A stretch of DNA of 64,000 nucleotides, from the NCBI RefSeq assembly GCF_004346195.1, contig NZ_SMAK01000005.1, positions 1 through 64,000 of the forward strand, in the 5' to 3' direction. A program made the position numbers and the translations under genes. The notes below the pieces were generated by a model. That model did not search any database, was not told the origin of the DNA, and saw nothing but the letters and a program-made list of their open reading frames with translations. The DNA comes from Tepidamorphus gemmatus (GTDB lineage: Bacteria; Pseudomonadota; Alphaproteobacteria; Rhizobiales; Tepidamorphaceae). Positions 25,301 through 32,957 of the stretch are shown here, piece by piece. Numbering within the stretch: the stretch's first letter is position 1; the number at the start of each line of letters is the position of its first letter.

Positions 25301-25319
25301 CCTGCGGGCCGGCGGTCAT
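22302..25319 (-). CDS. csx11: Csx11-family Cas10 large subunit, apparently without intact HD or GGDD sites
   Basis: The protein has 1,005 residues. The N terminus (LLLACEAIGWLHMAGK) aligns with the HD-domain motif LLHDxGK of Csx11/Cas10, but the Asp is Met32. A first palm domain lies at about 265-330 (WRVLTIGFGTDHYEARAVRIGDW). A zinc ribbon uses Cys415, 418, 439 and 442 (CPVC...CSVC). A second palm-like region at about 715-790 (LRFRILVPLEAATHCIEHAI ... RLPLSIGVVAFPR) has no GGDD or other acidic pair. Subtype III-C Cas10 is known for a lost cyclase site. The start at 25319 overlaps the previous stop (ATGA). It organises the complex but probably makes no cyclic oligoadenylate. Confidence 0.82.
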   Translation of the reverse strand: MTAGPQGSGLLDRLRASRPLLLACEAIGWLHMAGKANAAFLRRHAGQLNEYDYQQWFALENPPFPWSDRIAWIKDDFPLSGKAWPSSLEAFVSQHTGRNPGLLGLLQAGHAMASGIEKQSYPDHTVRYLAQDATHLWLVSPFGHPRRNLLSNPPDVLKDGGWAALVDGIDKLLRELEQLGTSASATWEHSVDDWWKWRESAIGEEGRLRHAFLSTLAETRLPNNDVTLWDQSYVAAALFKSAVAGAVLVNDSFDWNDAEIKQKTRWRVLTIGFGTDHYEARAVRIGDWAGARRDIEHFFEKIRKLIEVDLTVGSLVYRDTNTMAFTFPGLRADATAGSLDNNTADSLRVAIERQIDEYAYAYKFETPPFCRLSGSTRSFIGMIEERRKARNKLAVPIHRAWTIPCADKEARGHVCPVCRVRFNGESSGEQSNVKKQKPCSVCRERRKGRLDEWFKGGTETLWISEVADDNDRVALLTLSLGLEPWLDGTHVDSLRGQSIAEWRRHNPKLESKDNPISADRPDKPHDALVSYVRSKLSSFDKNDPVLRSLQQGYQHESDWPPFFSKIVEDRSGALSWGSLDDDKCARWLVHQLFRKLPSPGRVYRFWRAAEEFFDELESRFRELAAAHPNRWRTRRLLVEAKNGEWQENETYLGHHNNAPFELLYKNGRFLTICNLARVLGEADNGASPVKQTIRLKDEDGKLHDLQISKVTPADGDLGVYHPVIVLDKRPLRFRILVPLEAATHCIEHAIAKWREEFARVFDRLPLSIGVVAFPRLTPFQAVIEATRNLEEVVSNGKCESWRVCSTETRNGTAALVFERQDRGRDLVLVPTLLPDGREDVFYPYMRVEDREVRFPRDFQHPEGQIFRHVCDLRPGAGVRVDPSRLAAVFLDTTARRFERIEARLLSDFQRMRDIWRLLRRVSPSSAALRGAWAELEARKREWRAPEGDWLPGAKEEWRELARAVLAQRLAVMGAALDALVEAAADGALEHALEWHLTWLKEGVEG

Positions 25320-26221
25320 GGCGTCCCCCCGCTCGTCAGCAGCGTCGGAAGCGCGGCCTTCACCTCCTCCAGGCTCCCTTCTTTCTCGCCTGCGCGGCCG
25401 ATTACCTTCACCTTTGTGATCGTGGCCGCTCCCCAGCCGGCCGTACGCTTGGCCGAAAAGCCATAGACCGTGAGCAAATCCCACACGGCATCGAGCAGTT
25501 GGCTGATCGCGGCCGGGCGATCGAGCTGCGCATGCCCTTCCGCTTCAGGGAGCGGAGAGTAGAGCAGTTTGAGTGTACCTTTCGTTCCGGCCGGCACGAC
25601 TTCGTAAGGGATCGGCTGCGTTCCCGCTCGCGTCTTGCGGCTGTGGGGGTTGATGACCTCGAAGCCGATCTTCGAGAACCAAGTGGGATAGAAGGCGAGC
25701 GCGCCGCGCTGAAAAAGGTCGCGCTCCCCTTTCTCGTTGCCGAAGAGGTGGAGTACGGCCAATTCCGCCTCCCGACGCTTCCGCTCGTCCTTCACGGGTT
25801 CCGGACCGATCAGACCCATGGTCATGCGCATCGCCCAGCGAAGAAGTCCCTTCCAGCTCGCCGCCGCCATGAACGGCACGCCGAAGACGCGATCCTTGCG
25901 CAGGGGGTTGTCGAGCACGTGGAAGGGACGATCGTCCTTCGAATACCACGGGCCCGTGAGCGTGAACGTGATCTTGATTGCAAGCCAACCCGGCAGGAGG
26001 GGCTGCGGCTCGGGGTCCAGCGCCAAGGCGTCTTCAAGACGCAGATCGGCGGACTTCGCGTGTTTCGTGTAGCAATTTCGCGCGTCGTTCTTGCCCTTGC
26101 CGTCCCATGCCGAGAAGGCGGTGCAACCGTCGACGAAACCCGATACGAGCCCGCACGGAAGAGGTCCGCTTTTTGGGCACACCTGCAAGGCAGCAAGGTC
26201 GGCGTAAAGGTCGAACGTCAT
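25316..26221 (-). CDS. cmr6: Type III CRISPR RAMP protein, Cmr6-like (Cas7 group)
   Basis: The protein has 301 residues. Features are PFHVLDNPLRKDRVFGVPFM, AASWKGLLRWAMR (the RAMP helix after the first strand), a Cmr6-like FEVINPHSRKTRAGTQPIPYE, and the C-terminal glycine-rich loop GFSAKRTAGWGAATI. In Cmr complexes Cmr6 sits with Cmr1 at the crRNA 3' end. It overlaps cmr1 and csx11 by four bases each. Assignment to Cmr6 rather than another Cas7-group RAMP is likely but not certain. Confidence 0.68.
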   Translation of the reverse strand: MTFDLYADLAALQVCPKSGPLPCGLVSGFVDGCTAFSAWDGKGKNDARNCYTKHAKSADLRLEDALALDPEPQPLLPGWLAIKITFTLTGPWYSKDDRPFHVLDNPLRKDRVFGVPFMAAASWKGLLRWAMRMTMGLIGPEPVKDERKRREAELAVLHLFGNEKGERDLFQRGALAFYPTWFSKIGFEVINPHSRKTRAGTQPIPYEVVPAGTKGTLKLLYSPLPEAEGHAQLDRPAAISQLLDAVWDLLTVYGFSAKRTAGWGAATITKVKVIGRAGEKEGSLEEVKAALPTLLTSGGTP

Positions 26222-27222
26222 TCGGTCGCTCCACCCCCCTCGCCGAGCAAGCGATCGAGCAGCGCCGGACCTTCGATGAACTCTTCGTCTTTAAGATCCG
26301 ACCAGGTCTGCTTCAACCTCTGGCGCATCGCCACGAAATCGATAACTCCGGGCTTCACGAAGCCGAACGTGCGCGGCGGATCCTTGAAGCTGAAGACCTT
26401 CTTGCTTTCTTGTTGCTTACCAGCAAGCCACTTGTCGACACATTCCGCTTTGTCGCGAAGCTGCTGACCCTGATTCTTCGGCTCTTTGCGTCCAAGAACG
26501 CGATTGAACGTGCTCTCATTTCCGTTCTGGCGGACCAGATAGCGGCCAGGGACGCACCAGAAGTTCGCGAGCGACGCCCAGGCATAAGCTCCGTGGTTCA
26601 ACGTCCGCCATTCGCTCCTGGACACGTATGCCTTTAGCTGATTGAGTTTTCTCTTCTCAATTGTCGGCGCCCCGTTAATCTGCACAATCCCATAATCCCT
26701 GTGATGCGCTTGGCTCTGCCGTGCCGACTCATCCGACGGCTTGTAAACCGTCTTGCCGCCGATGGCGCCGTACTTCGCGATCAGGCGGAGCGTGAGGTCG
26801 AGAAGCGCCCACTCTTCTTGCTCAATCCGGCGAAGCGGGGTGAAACGCAGCTTGAAAGCGTTGTCCTTCTTGATCTGGGTCGTCTTGATCTGTTCGTTGC
26901 CATCCAACACATCGAAACGAAACTTCCGCGCCCAGCCGGTGCATCCGAAGAGCTCGCACACCACGCAGTGATGACCGGCTTCGTGCAGCTTCTTCTGGCG
27001 ATCCGGACATTGGTGCTCGGTCGGATCGCAGGCGCTGCCGCCGAGCCCGCGCACCACCACCTCGAACCACCAGCGGATCGAGCCCAGCAGTCCCGTCGGG
27101 ATGAGGCGGTCGCCCTTCCGCTCGGCGTCGCCCGTCCAGATGTCCGTGAGAGCCTTCAGGCACCAGGTCCTGGGCGCCCCAGGCGCGTCAGCACCATGTG
27201 GGGTTCGGTCCAATTCGCTCAC
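26218..27222 (-). CDS. cmr1: Type III CRISPR RAMP protein Cmr1
   Basis: The protein has 334 residues from GTG at 27222, with GGGGGA a few bases before it. The Cmr1 pattern is clear: WCLKALTDIWTGDAERKGD, LLGSIRWWFEVVVRGLGGSA, CVVCELFGCTGWARKFRF, and YGAIGGKTVYKP. Cmr1 binds the 3' end of crRNA in Cmr effector complexes. It is the first gene of the six-gene operon, whose promoter should lie in the 500-base spacer to the tRNA gene. The frame continues open upstream, but no conserved residue lies there. Confidence 0.86.
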   Translation of the reverse strand: MSELDRTPHGADAPGAPRTWCLKALTDIWTGDAERKGDRLIPTGLLGSIRWWFEVVVRGLGGSACDPTEHQCPDRQKKLHEAGHHCVVCELFGCTGWARKFRFDVLDGNEQIKTTQIKKDNAFKLRFTPLRRIEQEEWALLDLTLRLIAKYGAIGGKTVYKPSDESARQSQAHHRDYGIVQINGAPTIEKRKLNQLKAYVSRSEWRTLNHGAYAWASLANFWCVPGRYLVRQNGNESTFNRVLGRKEPKNQGQQLRDKAECVDKWLAGKQQESKKVFSFKDPPRTFGFVKPGVIDFVAMRQRLKQTWSDLKDEEFIEGPALLDRLLGEGGGATE

Positions 27223-27730
27223 GGCATCCCCCGTCCATCGTCGTCGCACCGTGATCACCGGCCCAGACTGCAGCGCCGCGCGATGAATCAGGCTGGCGAT
27301 TGCAGCACGCTTGCGGAGTGCCAACAAGATTAACGTACAATCATCGCGTGCAGCAATCTTGCGTTCACTACAGGGCGTGCGCAAGGTTGGTCGAGGCGAC
27401 TGCGGCGGATCATTGCCGGTCAGCCGAGGATGCAGATTGGAGTGATTGATCCTGCTGTCAGCGAAAAGGCGCGAGAAGGAAATTGCTCAAGCACAGGGGT
27501 TCCGAACCAGCGCGCGCCCCACGGTCAGATTGACCTTGATTTCCCATAGTTTTCAAACCCGTACCATCCGTGCCCAAGTGCGGATCAGTCGGAGAAAAAT
27601 GCCCTGGAGAGAATGAATTCGGTCCGATTTGGGTCTGCCGTGCGCGGCGCAAGGTGCGGATGTCGTGCCGCAAACCCGCCCGTTTCCTGCGGCGCTCTCG
27701 CGGGCGAGAGAAAATCTCTGAAACAAGGAC
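27223..27730. other. Spacer between the type III operon and tRNA-Ser; no CRISPR array
   Basis: I looked here for repeats of 25-40 bases with regular spacing, as a CRISPR array would show, and saw none. The stretch has no convincing gene. It should contain the promoter of cmr1 and the junction between integrated element and chromosome. A weak sigma-70-like pair may occur around 27310-27345 on the minus strand, but the match is too poor to annotate. Confidence 0.6.
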
Positions 27731-27820
27731 TGGCGGAGGGAGAGGGATTCGAACCCTCGATACGGTTTCCCGTATACACGCGTTCCAGGCGTGCGCCTTC
27801 AACCACTCGGCCACCCCTCC
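27731..27820 (-). tRNA. tRNA-Ser (anticodon GGA)
   Basis: Read on the minus strand from 27820, the sequence folds as a class II tRNA. The acceptor stem is GGAGGGG paired with TCCCTCC, the anticodon loop is CTGGAAC (anticodon GGA, serine codon UCC), a long variable arm is present, and the T arm is GAGGGTTCGAATCCCTC. The discriminator is G and CCA is encoded. Its 3' end faces the accessory block to the left, the usual orientation for an integration site. Confidence 0.95.
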
Positions 27821-27958
27821 GCAATCGCAGTGGTCCGGATACACCGGGCCGGTCCCGCGATGCAAGGGCAGCGAGCGCAACCGGGCCGGGTTGCGGCTTG
27901 GCCGTGGCGGCGGGCCGGGATATGAAAGGCAATCGCGTCGATCGGCGGACCACCGGAC

Positions 27959-28285
27959 ATGCTTCGCTTCCTCGCCCGAACGATTGGCCTGTGGCTGATG
28001 GCCGGGGCGCTGGTCGCGCTGGTCGTCGACGGGGCGAAGTCGATCGCGGCCGGGAGCATCGTCACCACCCCGCTCGGCCAGCTCTGGTATGATCTCGATC
28101 CGGCCAGCCTCAACATCGTCCAGGCAGCGATCGAGCGGCATGTCCATCCCGGGCTCTGGGATCCGGTGATCCTGTCGATCCTGCTCGCCCCGACCTTCTC
28201 GGTAATCGGCATCCTCGGCGTGCTGCTGATGCTCGCCGGCCGCAGGAAGGAAGCGCCCCGGCTTTCGGAGCTGGATTTCGGCTGA
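27959..28285 (+). CDS. Small integral membrane protein of unknown function
   Basis: The protein has 108 residues with two membrane segments (about 8-30, [20 protein letters not shown], and 70-92, [21 protein letters not shown]). They are separated by a conserved-looking soluble loop ([30 protein letters not shown]). The type is common in Hyphomicrobiales, often annotated as hypothetical or PetM-like. It is the first gene on the chromosomal side of the tRNA. No function is assigned. Confidence 0.75.
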   Translation: MLRFLARTIGLWLMAGALVALVVDGAKSIAAGSIVTTPLGQLWYDLDPASLNIVQAAIERHVHPGLWDPVILSILLAPTFSVIGILGVLLMLAGRRKEAPRLSELDFG

Positions 28286-28496
28286 CCTGTGACGGGGATG
28301 GCGCCGCGAGCGAGGGCACCCTTGCGCGCTGGCGCCCGTCGCGATGGTGCCCCATATGCCAGAGCGGTCAATCGCTTCGCGGAGCGGACCCGGTGATCCG
28401 CTCGAGCGCGGTGTCGACCCGCAGTTCCTGACGGAGAACCCGTTTCCATGTCTCCGCGCAGTGCTATGCTCCGATAGGCTCGCGATGGAGGGTGCG

Positions 28497-29153
28497 ATGT
28501 TCCTGTTCCGCAAACCCGCCGCCATGCCCGATCCGGCCGAGACGCTGCCGGGCCGGCCTGAACCGATCCCGACCGCTGAGACCCACTTCGTCAGCGGCCG
28601 GCCGCTCAAGGGTCCGTATCCGCCGGGCATGCGCCTCGCCGATTTCGGCCTCGGCTGCTTCTGGGGCGCCGAGAAAGCGTTCTGGAAGCTGCCCGGCATA
28701 TGGGTGACGGCGGTCGGCTATGCGGCGGGCACGACACCGAACCCGACCTACCGGGAGGTTTGCAGCGGCATGACCGGCCACAACGAGGTCGTGCGCGTCG
28801 TCTACGATCCCGCGGCCATCGCCTACGAAAGTCTGTTGAAGGTCTTCTGGGAAAGCCACGACCCGACCCAGGGCATGCGCCAGGGCAACGACGTCGGCAC
28901 CCAGTACCGCTCCGGCATCTACGTTCACGATGCCGACCAGAAGGCCGCCGCCGAAGCCTCGCGGGAAGCCTATGGCGCTGTCCTCGCACGCTACGGCTAT
29001 CCGCCGATCACGACCGAGATCCTGGAGGCCGGACCGTTCTATTTCGCCGAGGACTACCACCAGCAATATCTGGCCAAGAACCCGGCCGGCTATTGCGGGC
29101 TGGGCGGCACCGGCGTCGCCTGCCCGGTCGGCACCGGCGTCGCAGCCGGCTGA
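28497..29153 (+). CDS. msrA: Peptide-methionine (S)-S-oxide reductase MsrA
   Basis: The protein has 218 residues. The catalytic cysteine lies in [42 protein letters not shown] and [19 protein letters not shown] are full family motifs. The C-terminal cysteines ([14 protein letters not shown]) can recycle the enzyme. It reduces methionine-S-sulfoxide in oxidised proteins using thioredoxin. The start at 28497 was chosen because GGAGGG lies just upstream; ATG at 28485 is an alternative. It has about 45 residues before the catalytic motif, as in other alphaproteobacterial MsrA. Confidence 0.93.
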   Translation: MFLFRKPAAMPDPAETLPGRPEPIPTAETHFVSGRPLKGPYPPGMRLADFGLGCFWGAEKAFWKLPGIWVTAVGYAAGTTPNPTYREVCSGMTGHNEVVRVVYDPAAIAYESLLKVFWESHDPTQGMRQGNDVGTQYRSGIYVHDADQKAAAEASREAYGAVLARYGYPPITTEILEAGPFYFAEDYHQQYLAKNPAGYCGLGGTGVACPVGTGVAAG

Positions 29154-29186
29154 CCGCCGGCCGTCGCCGGCACGGCCGCGACACCG

Positions 29187-30182
29187 TCATGGCCGCGGCC
29201 GCGGCAGGGGAACCGCGCCCGCAGCGGCCGGCATCGCGCCCGCCTCCAGCACCACCCGGCATTCGCCGGGCAGGTCGGCCATCGTCAGTGGCCTGGCCGG
29301 CGCCGGCGGCGGCGCGCCGGGCCTCGGCACCCATGGCTCGTCCGACAGCCACCAGTCCAGTTCGCTGCCGCAACCGTCTCCGGCCGGCGGCGGATCTTGG
29401 TCCGAACAGCCGACGCTGCCCGCCGGACAGGCGATGCGAATGTGGAAATGGTAGTGATGACCCCACCAGGGACGCACCTTGTGCAGCCAGGCCCGGTCGC
29501 TGCCGGCGGTCTCGCAGAGGGCCTTCTTGATGCCGGGATGGACGAAGATCCGCGCCGTCTCGGGGTACTTTGCCGCCCGCCGGATGACGCCGGCATGGGC
29601 CGGCGTGAACACGGCCGGGTCGACATGGCGGGAGCCCGGCTTCAGCATCGAGATGGCCGGCATCTCCTCGCGCTCGGTGCGGCTCAGCCTCCGGTCCGGC
29701 ATCGGCGTCAGCCAGATGTCGGCGTCGAGCCCGATCTGATGGCTGGAATGACCCGAGGTCATCGGCCCGCCGCGCGGTTGGGCCAGATCGCCGACGAGGA
29801 GGCCGTTCCACCCGTCCGCCCGGGCGTCGGCCGACAGCCGCTCGAGCAGCCGGATGAGGTCGGGGTGGCCCCAGTTGCGGTTGCGCGACAGACGCATGAC
29901 CTGCCACGTCGGCCCGTCCACCGCGAGTGGCACCGCCCCGGCGAGACATCCCTTCGCGTAGGAGCCGATCGCCCGCGCCGCAAGCGGCGCAGGCGTCGTC
30001 GCCTTGCCGAACAGATCGCGGGCGGGCGTCTGCGCCGCGGCGGGCGCGGGCGCGCCGCACAGTCCAGCCGATGCGATCAGCACCGCGCCCAGGATGCCCG
30101 CCAGAGGCCGGCCGGGCCGCCGATACCGGGACGCCTGGCGACGCCCGGCCGGCCCTGCGGCTGTGCATGCGCTCGGGGGCAT
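29187..30182 (-). CDS. mepA: Penicillin-insensitive murein endopeptidase MepA
   Basis: The protein has 331 residues. A signal peptide (about 1-50, PLAGILGAVLIASAGLCGAP) leads to a LAS-family metallopeptidase domain. Zinc-site motifs are SGHSSHQIGLDADIW and WWGHHYHFHIRIACP, with RIFVHPGIKKALC between them. MepA cleaves D-alanyl-meso-diaminopimelate cross-links in peptidoglycan in the periplasm. The start at 30182 gives a normal length; the frame remains open upstream but that part is not protein-like. The C-terminal 45 residues are Pro/Ala rich. Confidence 0.9.
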   Translation of the reverse strand: MPPSACTAAGPAGRRQASRYRRPGRPLAGILGAVLIASAGLCGAPAPAAAQTPARDLFGKATTPAPLAARAIGSYAKGCLAGAVPLAVDGPTWQVMRLSRNRNWGHPDLIRLLERLSADARADGWNGLLVGDLAQPRGGPMTSGHSSHQIGLDADIWLTPMPDRRLSRTEREEMPAISMLKPGSRHVDPAVFTPAHAGVIRRAAKYPETARIFVHPGIKKALCETAGSDRAWLHKVRPWWGHHYHFHIRIACPAGSVGCSDQDPPPAGDGCGSELDWWLSDEPWVPRPGAPPPAPARPLTMADLPGECRVVLEAGAMPAAAGAVPLPRPRP

Positions 30183-30229
30183 CGGTCTCCTCGCCTCGTC
30201 GTGCCGGCTGCCGCGGCGGCCCGTTGCGC

Positions 30230-31192
30230 TCATGCTCGCCGGGTCGGGTTGGCAGCCTGTTGACCCTGTGGCCGTCCTTGCCGCCCGCACGCCGCGACGG
30301 CGGCCGGCGCCGCATCGGGCGCGACGATCTCGACCGTCGTATGATGAATGTCGAGATCGGCTTCCAGCCGGCGCTTGATCTCCGCAACCGCGCCCAGTGC
30401 ATCGGCCCCCGGCTCGATCTCCGCATCGAGCGTCACCAGCGGGCGATCCTGATCGAGCGCCCAGACATGGATGTGGCGGACGGCCCTCAGACCGGCGATG
30501 TCCTCTCCGATCACCGCCCGGATCTTCTGCGGCGCGAGGCCGCGCGGCGCGCCCTCCAGCAGGATGTGCCCCGAATCCCGCGCAAGACGGACCGCCGCAG
30601 CGATGATCAGCAGCGCGACGAGTACCGACAGCAACGGGTCGATCGGCGTCCAGCCGCTCGCAAGGATGACGATTGCGGCCAAGATCGCCGCAAGCGACCC
30701 GAGCAGGTCGCCTGCGACATGCAGAAGCGCGCCGCGCACGTTCAGATTGCCGCGCTCGCCGGTTGCCAGGACGAGGAACGCCGCGATGTTGACCAGAAGC
30801 CCCGTCACCGCGACGACAAGCATCGGCCCGGCCAGGATCTCGACCGGTTCGGCGAAGCGCTGTGCCGCCTCGAGCAGGATGAAGGCGGCGAGCATCATGA
30901 TCGCGATCGCATTGGCGAAGGCAATCAGGACCGGAAACCGGCGATTGCCGAACGTACGCTCGGCGGTCGGCGGATTGGCGGCGATGCGGAACGCCCACCA
31001 GGCGAAGCCGAGCGAGACGGTATCGGTCATCATGTGGGCGGCGTCGGCGAGCAGCGCCAGCGAGCCGGTGACGATGCCACCGATGGCCTCGGCCACCATG
31101 AATCCCGCAGTCAGCAGCGCGGCGATCCCGAGCCGACGCCGACTGCTGCCGGAACCATGGTCATGCTGGCCGTGGTGATGGTCAGCGCCCAT
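30230..31192 (-). CDS. Cation diffusion facilitator (Zn/Co/Cd efflux) transporter
   Basis: The protein has 320 residues. It starts with a His-rich tip (MGADHHHGQHDHG) and continues with six membrane helices. The metal-binding motifs in helices 2 and 5 are LLADAAHMMTD and LLHVAGDLLGS, followed by a cytoplasmic metal-binding domain (VRHIHVWALDQDRPLVTL). It exports divalent metal ions in exchange for protons. It belongs to the CzcD/ZitB branch. The exact metal cannot be told. It lies 47 bases upstream of mepA on the same strand, possibly co-transcribed. Confidence 0.9.
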   Translation of the reverse strand: MGADHHHGQHDHGSGSSRRRLGIAALLTAGFMVAEAIGGIVTGSLALLADAAHMMTDTVSLGFAWWAFRIAANPPTAERTFGNRRFPVLIAFANAIAIMMLAAFILLEAAQRFAEPVEILAGPMLVVAVTGLLVNIAAFLVLATGERGNLNVRGALLHVAGDLLGSLAAILAAIVILASGWTPIDPLLSVLVALLIIAAAVRLARDSGHILLEGAPRGLAPQKIRAVIGEDIAGLRAVRHIHVWALDQDRPLVTLDAEIEPGADALGAVAEIKRRLEADLDIHHTTVEIVAPDAAPAAVAACGRQGRPQGQQAANPTRRA

Positions 31193-31320
31193 GCCGGGGC
31201 CAATCCCTGGATAGGTCGTGGACTGGCCCGTCTTTACAGCACGGCAAGCTCTGCCGACAATGGTGCGCACGGGGAGGAAAGCCGACCGAGCGGCGCGCGC
31301 CGGCAGACTCGGGGTGTGTC

Positions 31321-31746
31321 ATGCGCCGATTCGTTTCCGTCGTCGTCCTCGCCGTGATCATCGCCGTCCTGCCAGCCGTAGCCCGCGCGGGCGTCGTCGC
31401 CAGAATCTCGCTGTCGACGCAGACCATGCAGGTCTATGTCGATGGCGCTCCAAAGTACAGCTGGGCGGTCTCCGCCGCCCGCAAGGGATACCGGACACCG
31501 GTCGGCAGCTTCCGCCCGACACGGATGCACCGGACATACTACTCGCAAAAATACGACAATGCGCCGATGCCCCACTCGATCTTCTTTCACGGCGGCTATG
31601 CGATCCACGGCACGACCTACGTGAACAGCCTCGGGCAGCCCGCCAGCCATGGCTGCATCCGCCTGCATCCGGCCAATGCCGCTGCGCTGTTCAGCCTGGT
31701 CCAGCGCCATGGCCCAGGCAACACGCGGATCGTCATCATCCGCTGA
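31321..31746 (+). CDS. L,D-transpeptidase (YkuD domain)
   Basis: The protein has 141 residues with a signal peptide (1-23, ending VARA). The domain begins ARISLSTQTMQVYVDGAPKYSW and has the catalytic segment IHGTTYVNSLGQPASHGCIRLHP with the active cysteine in HGCIRL. It makes 3-3 cross-links in peptidoglycan or attaches proteins to it in the periplasm. It is a minimal single-domain form and is divergent from the transporter gene upstream. Confidence 0.92.
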   Translation: MRRFVSVVVLAVIIAVLPAVARAGVVARISLSTQTMQVYVDGAPKYSWAVSAARKGYRTPVGSFRPTRMHRTYYSQKYDNAPMPHSIFFHGGYAIHGTTYVNSLGQPASHGCIRLHPANAAALFSLVQRHGPGNTRIVIIR

Positions 31747-31856
31747 CGGGTCGCGGCGAGGCGGCCGTGTCCGGTGCGGCTTGCCAAGCCCTCGCTGATC
31801 GCGCCAAGCTTCAGATCGGCCGGAGCGATGCGGCCGGGCGATACGGGAGGGATGAC

Positions 31857-32219
31857 ATGCTCACGCCCGTCTGGGGGCTTCCGGAAGGGGTCGTCGCCTT
31901 CGAGGCGAGCGGCCGGGTCACCAATGCCGACTACAAGGAACGCCTCATTCCCGCGCTGGAAGCTGCGATCGCCGAGCATGGCCGGATCCGGTTCCTCTAT
32001 GTGCTTGGCGAAGCGTTCGAAGGCTACGACGCCAGCGCCCTGTGGGACGATACCTTCTTCGGCCTCAAGCACATCAAGGATTTCGAGAAGGTCGCAGTCG
32101 TTGCCGACGATCCGCTTTATGCCGGAGCGGTGAGGATGTTCGCGCCGATGCTGCCGTGCGAGGTGAAGCTGTTCCCGCTCGCCGAGCGTGCGGAGGCGAA
32201 ACGCTGGATCGCCGCCTGA
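31857..32219 (+). CDS. SpoIIAA-like STAS-domain protein
   Basis: The protein has 120 residues and starts MLTPVWGLPEGVVAFEASGR, with GGGAGG just upstream. Strand-helix alternation (VVAFEASGRVTNADYKERLIPAL, RIRFLYVLGEAFEGYD, FEKVAVVADDPLYAGAVRMF) matches the SpoIIAA-like/STAS family of small soluble proteins. The exact role is unknown; relatives are linked to membrane or stress regulation. Confidence 0.8.
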   Translation: MLTPVWGLPEGVVAFEASGRVTNADYKERLIPALEAAIAEHGRIRFLYVLGEAFEGYDASALWDDTFFGLKHIKDFEKVAVVADDPLYAGAVRMFAPMLPCEVKLFPLAERAEAKRWIAA

Positions 32220-32286
32220 TCGGCGCGACTGGTCGACGCGGGCCGGATCGGACGGAACGGCAGCTGCAATCAGGGATCATCGGGAC

Positions 32287-32445
32287 GTGGGCAAGACGAT
32301 CGCCGTCATCCTCGCGCTTGCGATGCTTGCCCAGATCATCAAGCCCTTCGGCCTGCCGGGGCTCAGACGGCGCTCCGACGCCTGGAAGATCGCGCTGTTC
32401 GCGCTGGCGATCATGGTGCTCGTGGTAGGCCTCAGACCGAACTGA
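32287..32445 (+). CDS. Small membrane protein
   Basis: The protein has 52 residues from GTG. It has two short membrane segments (TIAVILALAMLAQIIKPFG and AWKIALFALAIMVLVVGL) joined by a basic loop PGLRRRSD. Similar short proteins with the IIKPFGLPGLRRRSD signature are common in Hyphomicrobiales. Function is unknown. The ATG frames further upstream are not conserved. Confidence 0.65.
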   Translation: MGKTIAVILALAMLAQIIKPFGLPGLRRRSDAWKIALFALAIMVLVVGLRPN

Positions 32446-32582
32446 CGTCCTGCATCCGTCTCCATCCCGCCGCGATCCACGCCCGCTCGCCTGCGGCCAT
32501 GCGCCGCCTTGGAACGATACGCGCCCGACCGTGTTGGTTCCCCGGATACCCGCACCGACCCCAAACCTCGGAGCCCCTCGTC

Positions 32583-32867
32583 ATGTACAAGACAGCCATC
32601 GCCGGCATCGCGCTGCTGACCCTCGCCGGCTGCAACCACACACCGCAGTCCGGGGCGCTGACCGGCGCCGCTGTCGGCGCCGGTGCCGGCGCAGTAGTCG
32701 GTGGCATCGCCAGCGGAACGGCGACGGGGGTAGCGGTGGGCGCGGCGGTCGGCGGCGCGGCCGGCGCGATCATCGGGGCGGTCGCCAGCCGGCCGGGCTA
32801 CTGTTACGCACGGGACGCTTACGGGAACCGGATCATCGTCGCGTGCCCACCCGGCTACCGGGGCTGA
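32583..32867 (+). CDS. Glycine-zipper outer-membrane lipoprotein
   Basis: The protein has 94 residues. A lipobox LTLAGC with the modified Cys near residue 17 follows a short signal. A glycine-zipper domain (GALTGAAVGAGAGAVVGGI ... AVGGAAGAIIGAVA) can insert into or span membranes, and the short tail is YCYARDAYGNRIIVACPPGY. This is a YMGG/SlyB-like small envelope lipoprotein. It may help outer-membrane stability. Its function is not proven. Confidence 0.82.
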   Translation: MYKTAIAGIALLTLAGCNHTPQSGALTGAAVGAGAGAVVGGIASGTATGVAVGAAVGGAAGAIIGAVASRPGYCYARDAYGNRIIVACPPGYRG

Positions 32868-32957
32868 TCCCGGCATCGGCGCGAGCCACCGCGCGAACCG
32901 ACATGCCGAATGCCGTTGCGGCAGGGAGTCTGCCGATGGCCATGGCGCGGGGGCGTG

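Noticed and set aside
19941-27730. CRISPR array near the type III operon
   Set aside because: I scanned the spacers at both ends of the operon and saw no regularly spaced repeats.
29187-30998. Extended 603-residue version of MepA
   Set aside because: The added N terminus is the antisense of the transporter gene. A signal peptide begins at 30182 and gives the normal length.
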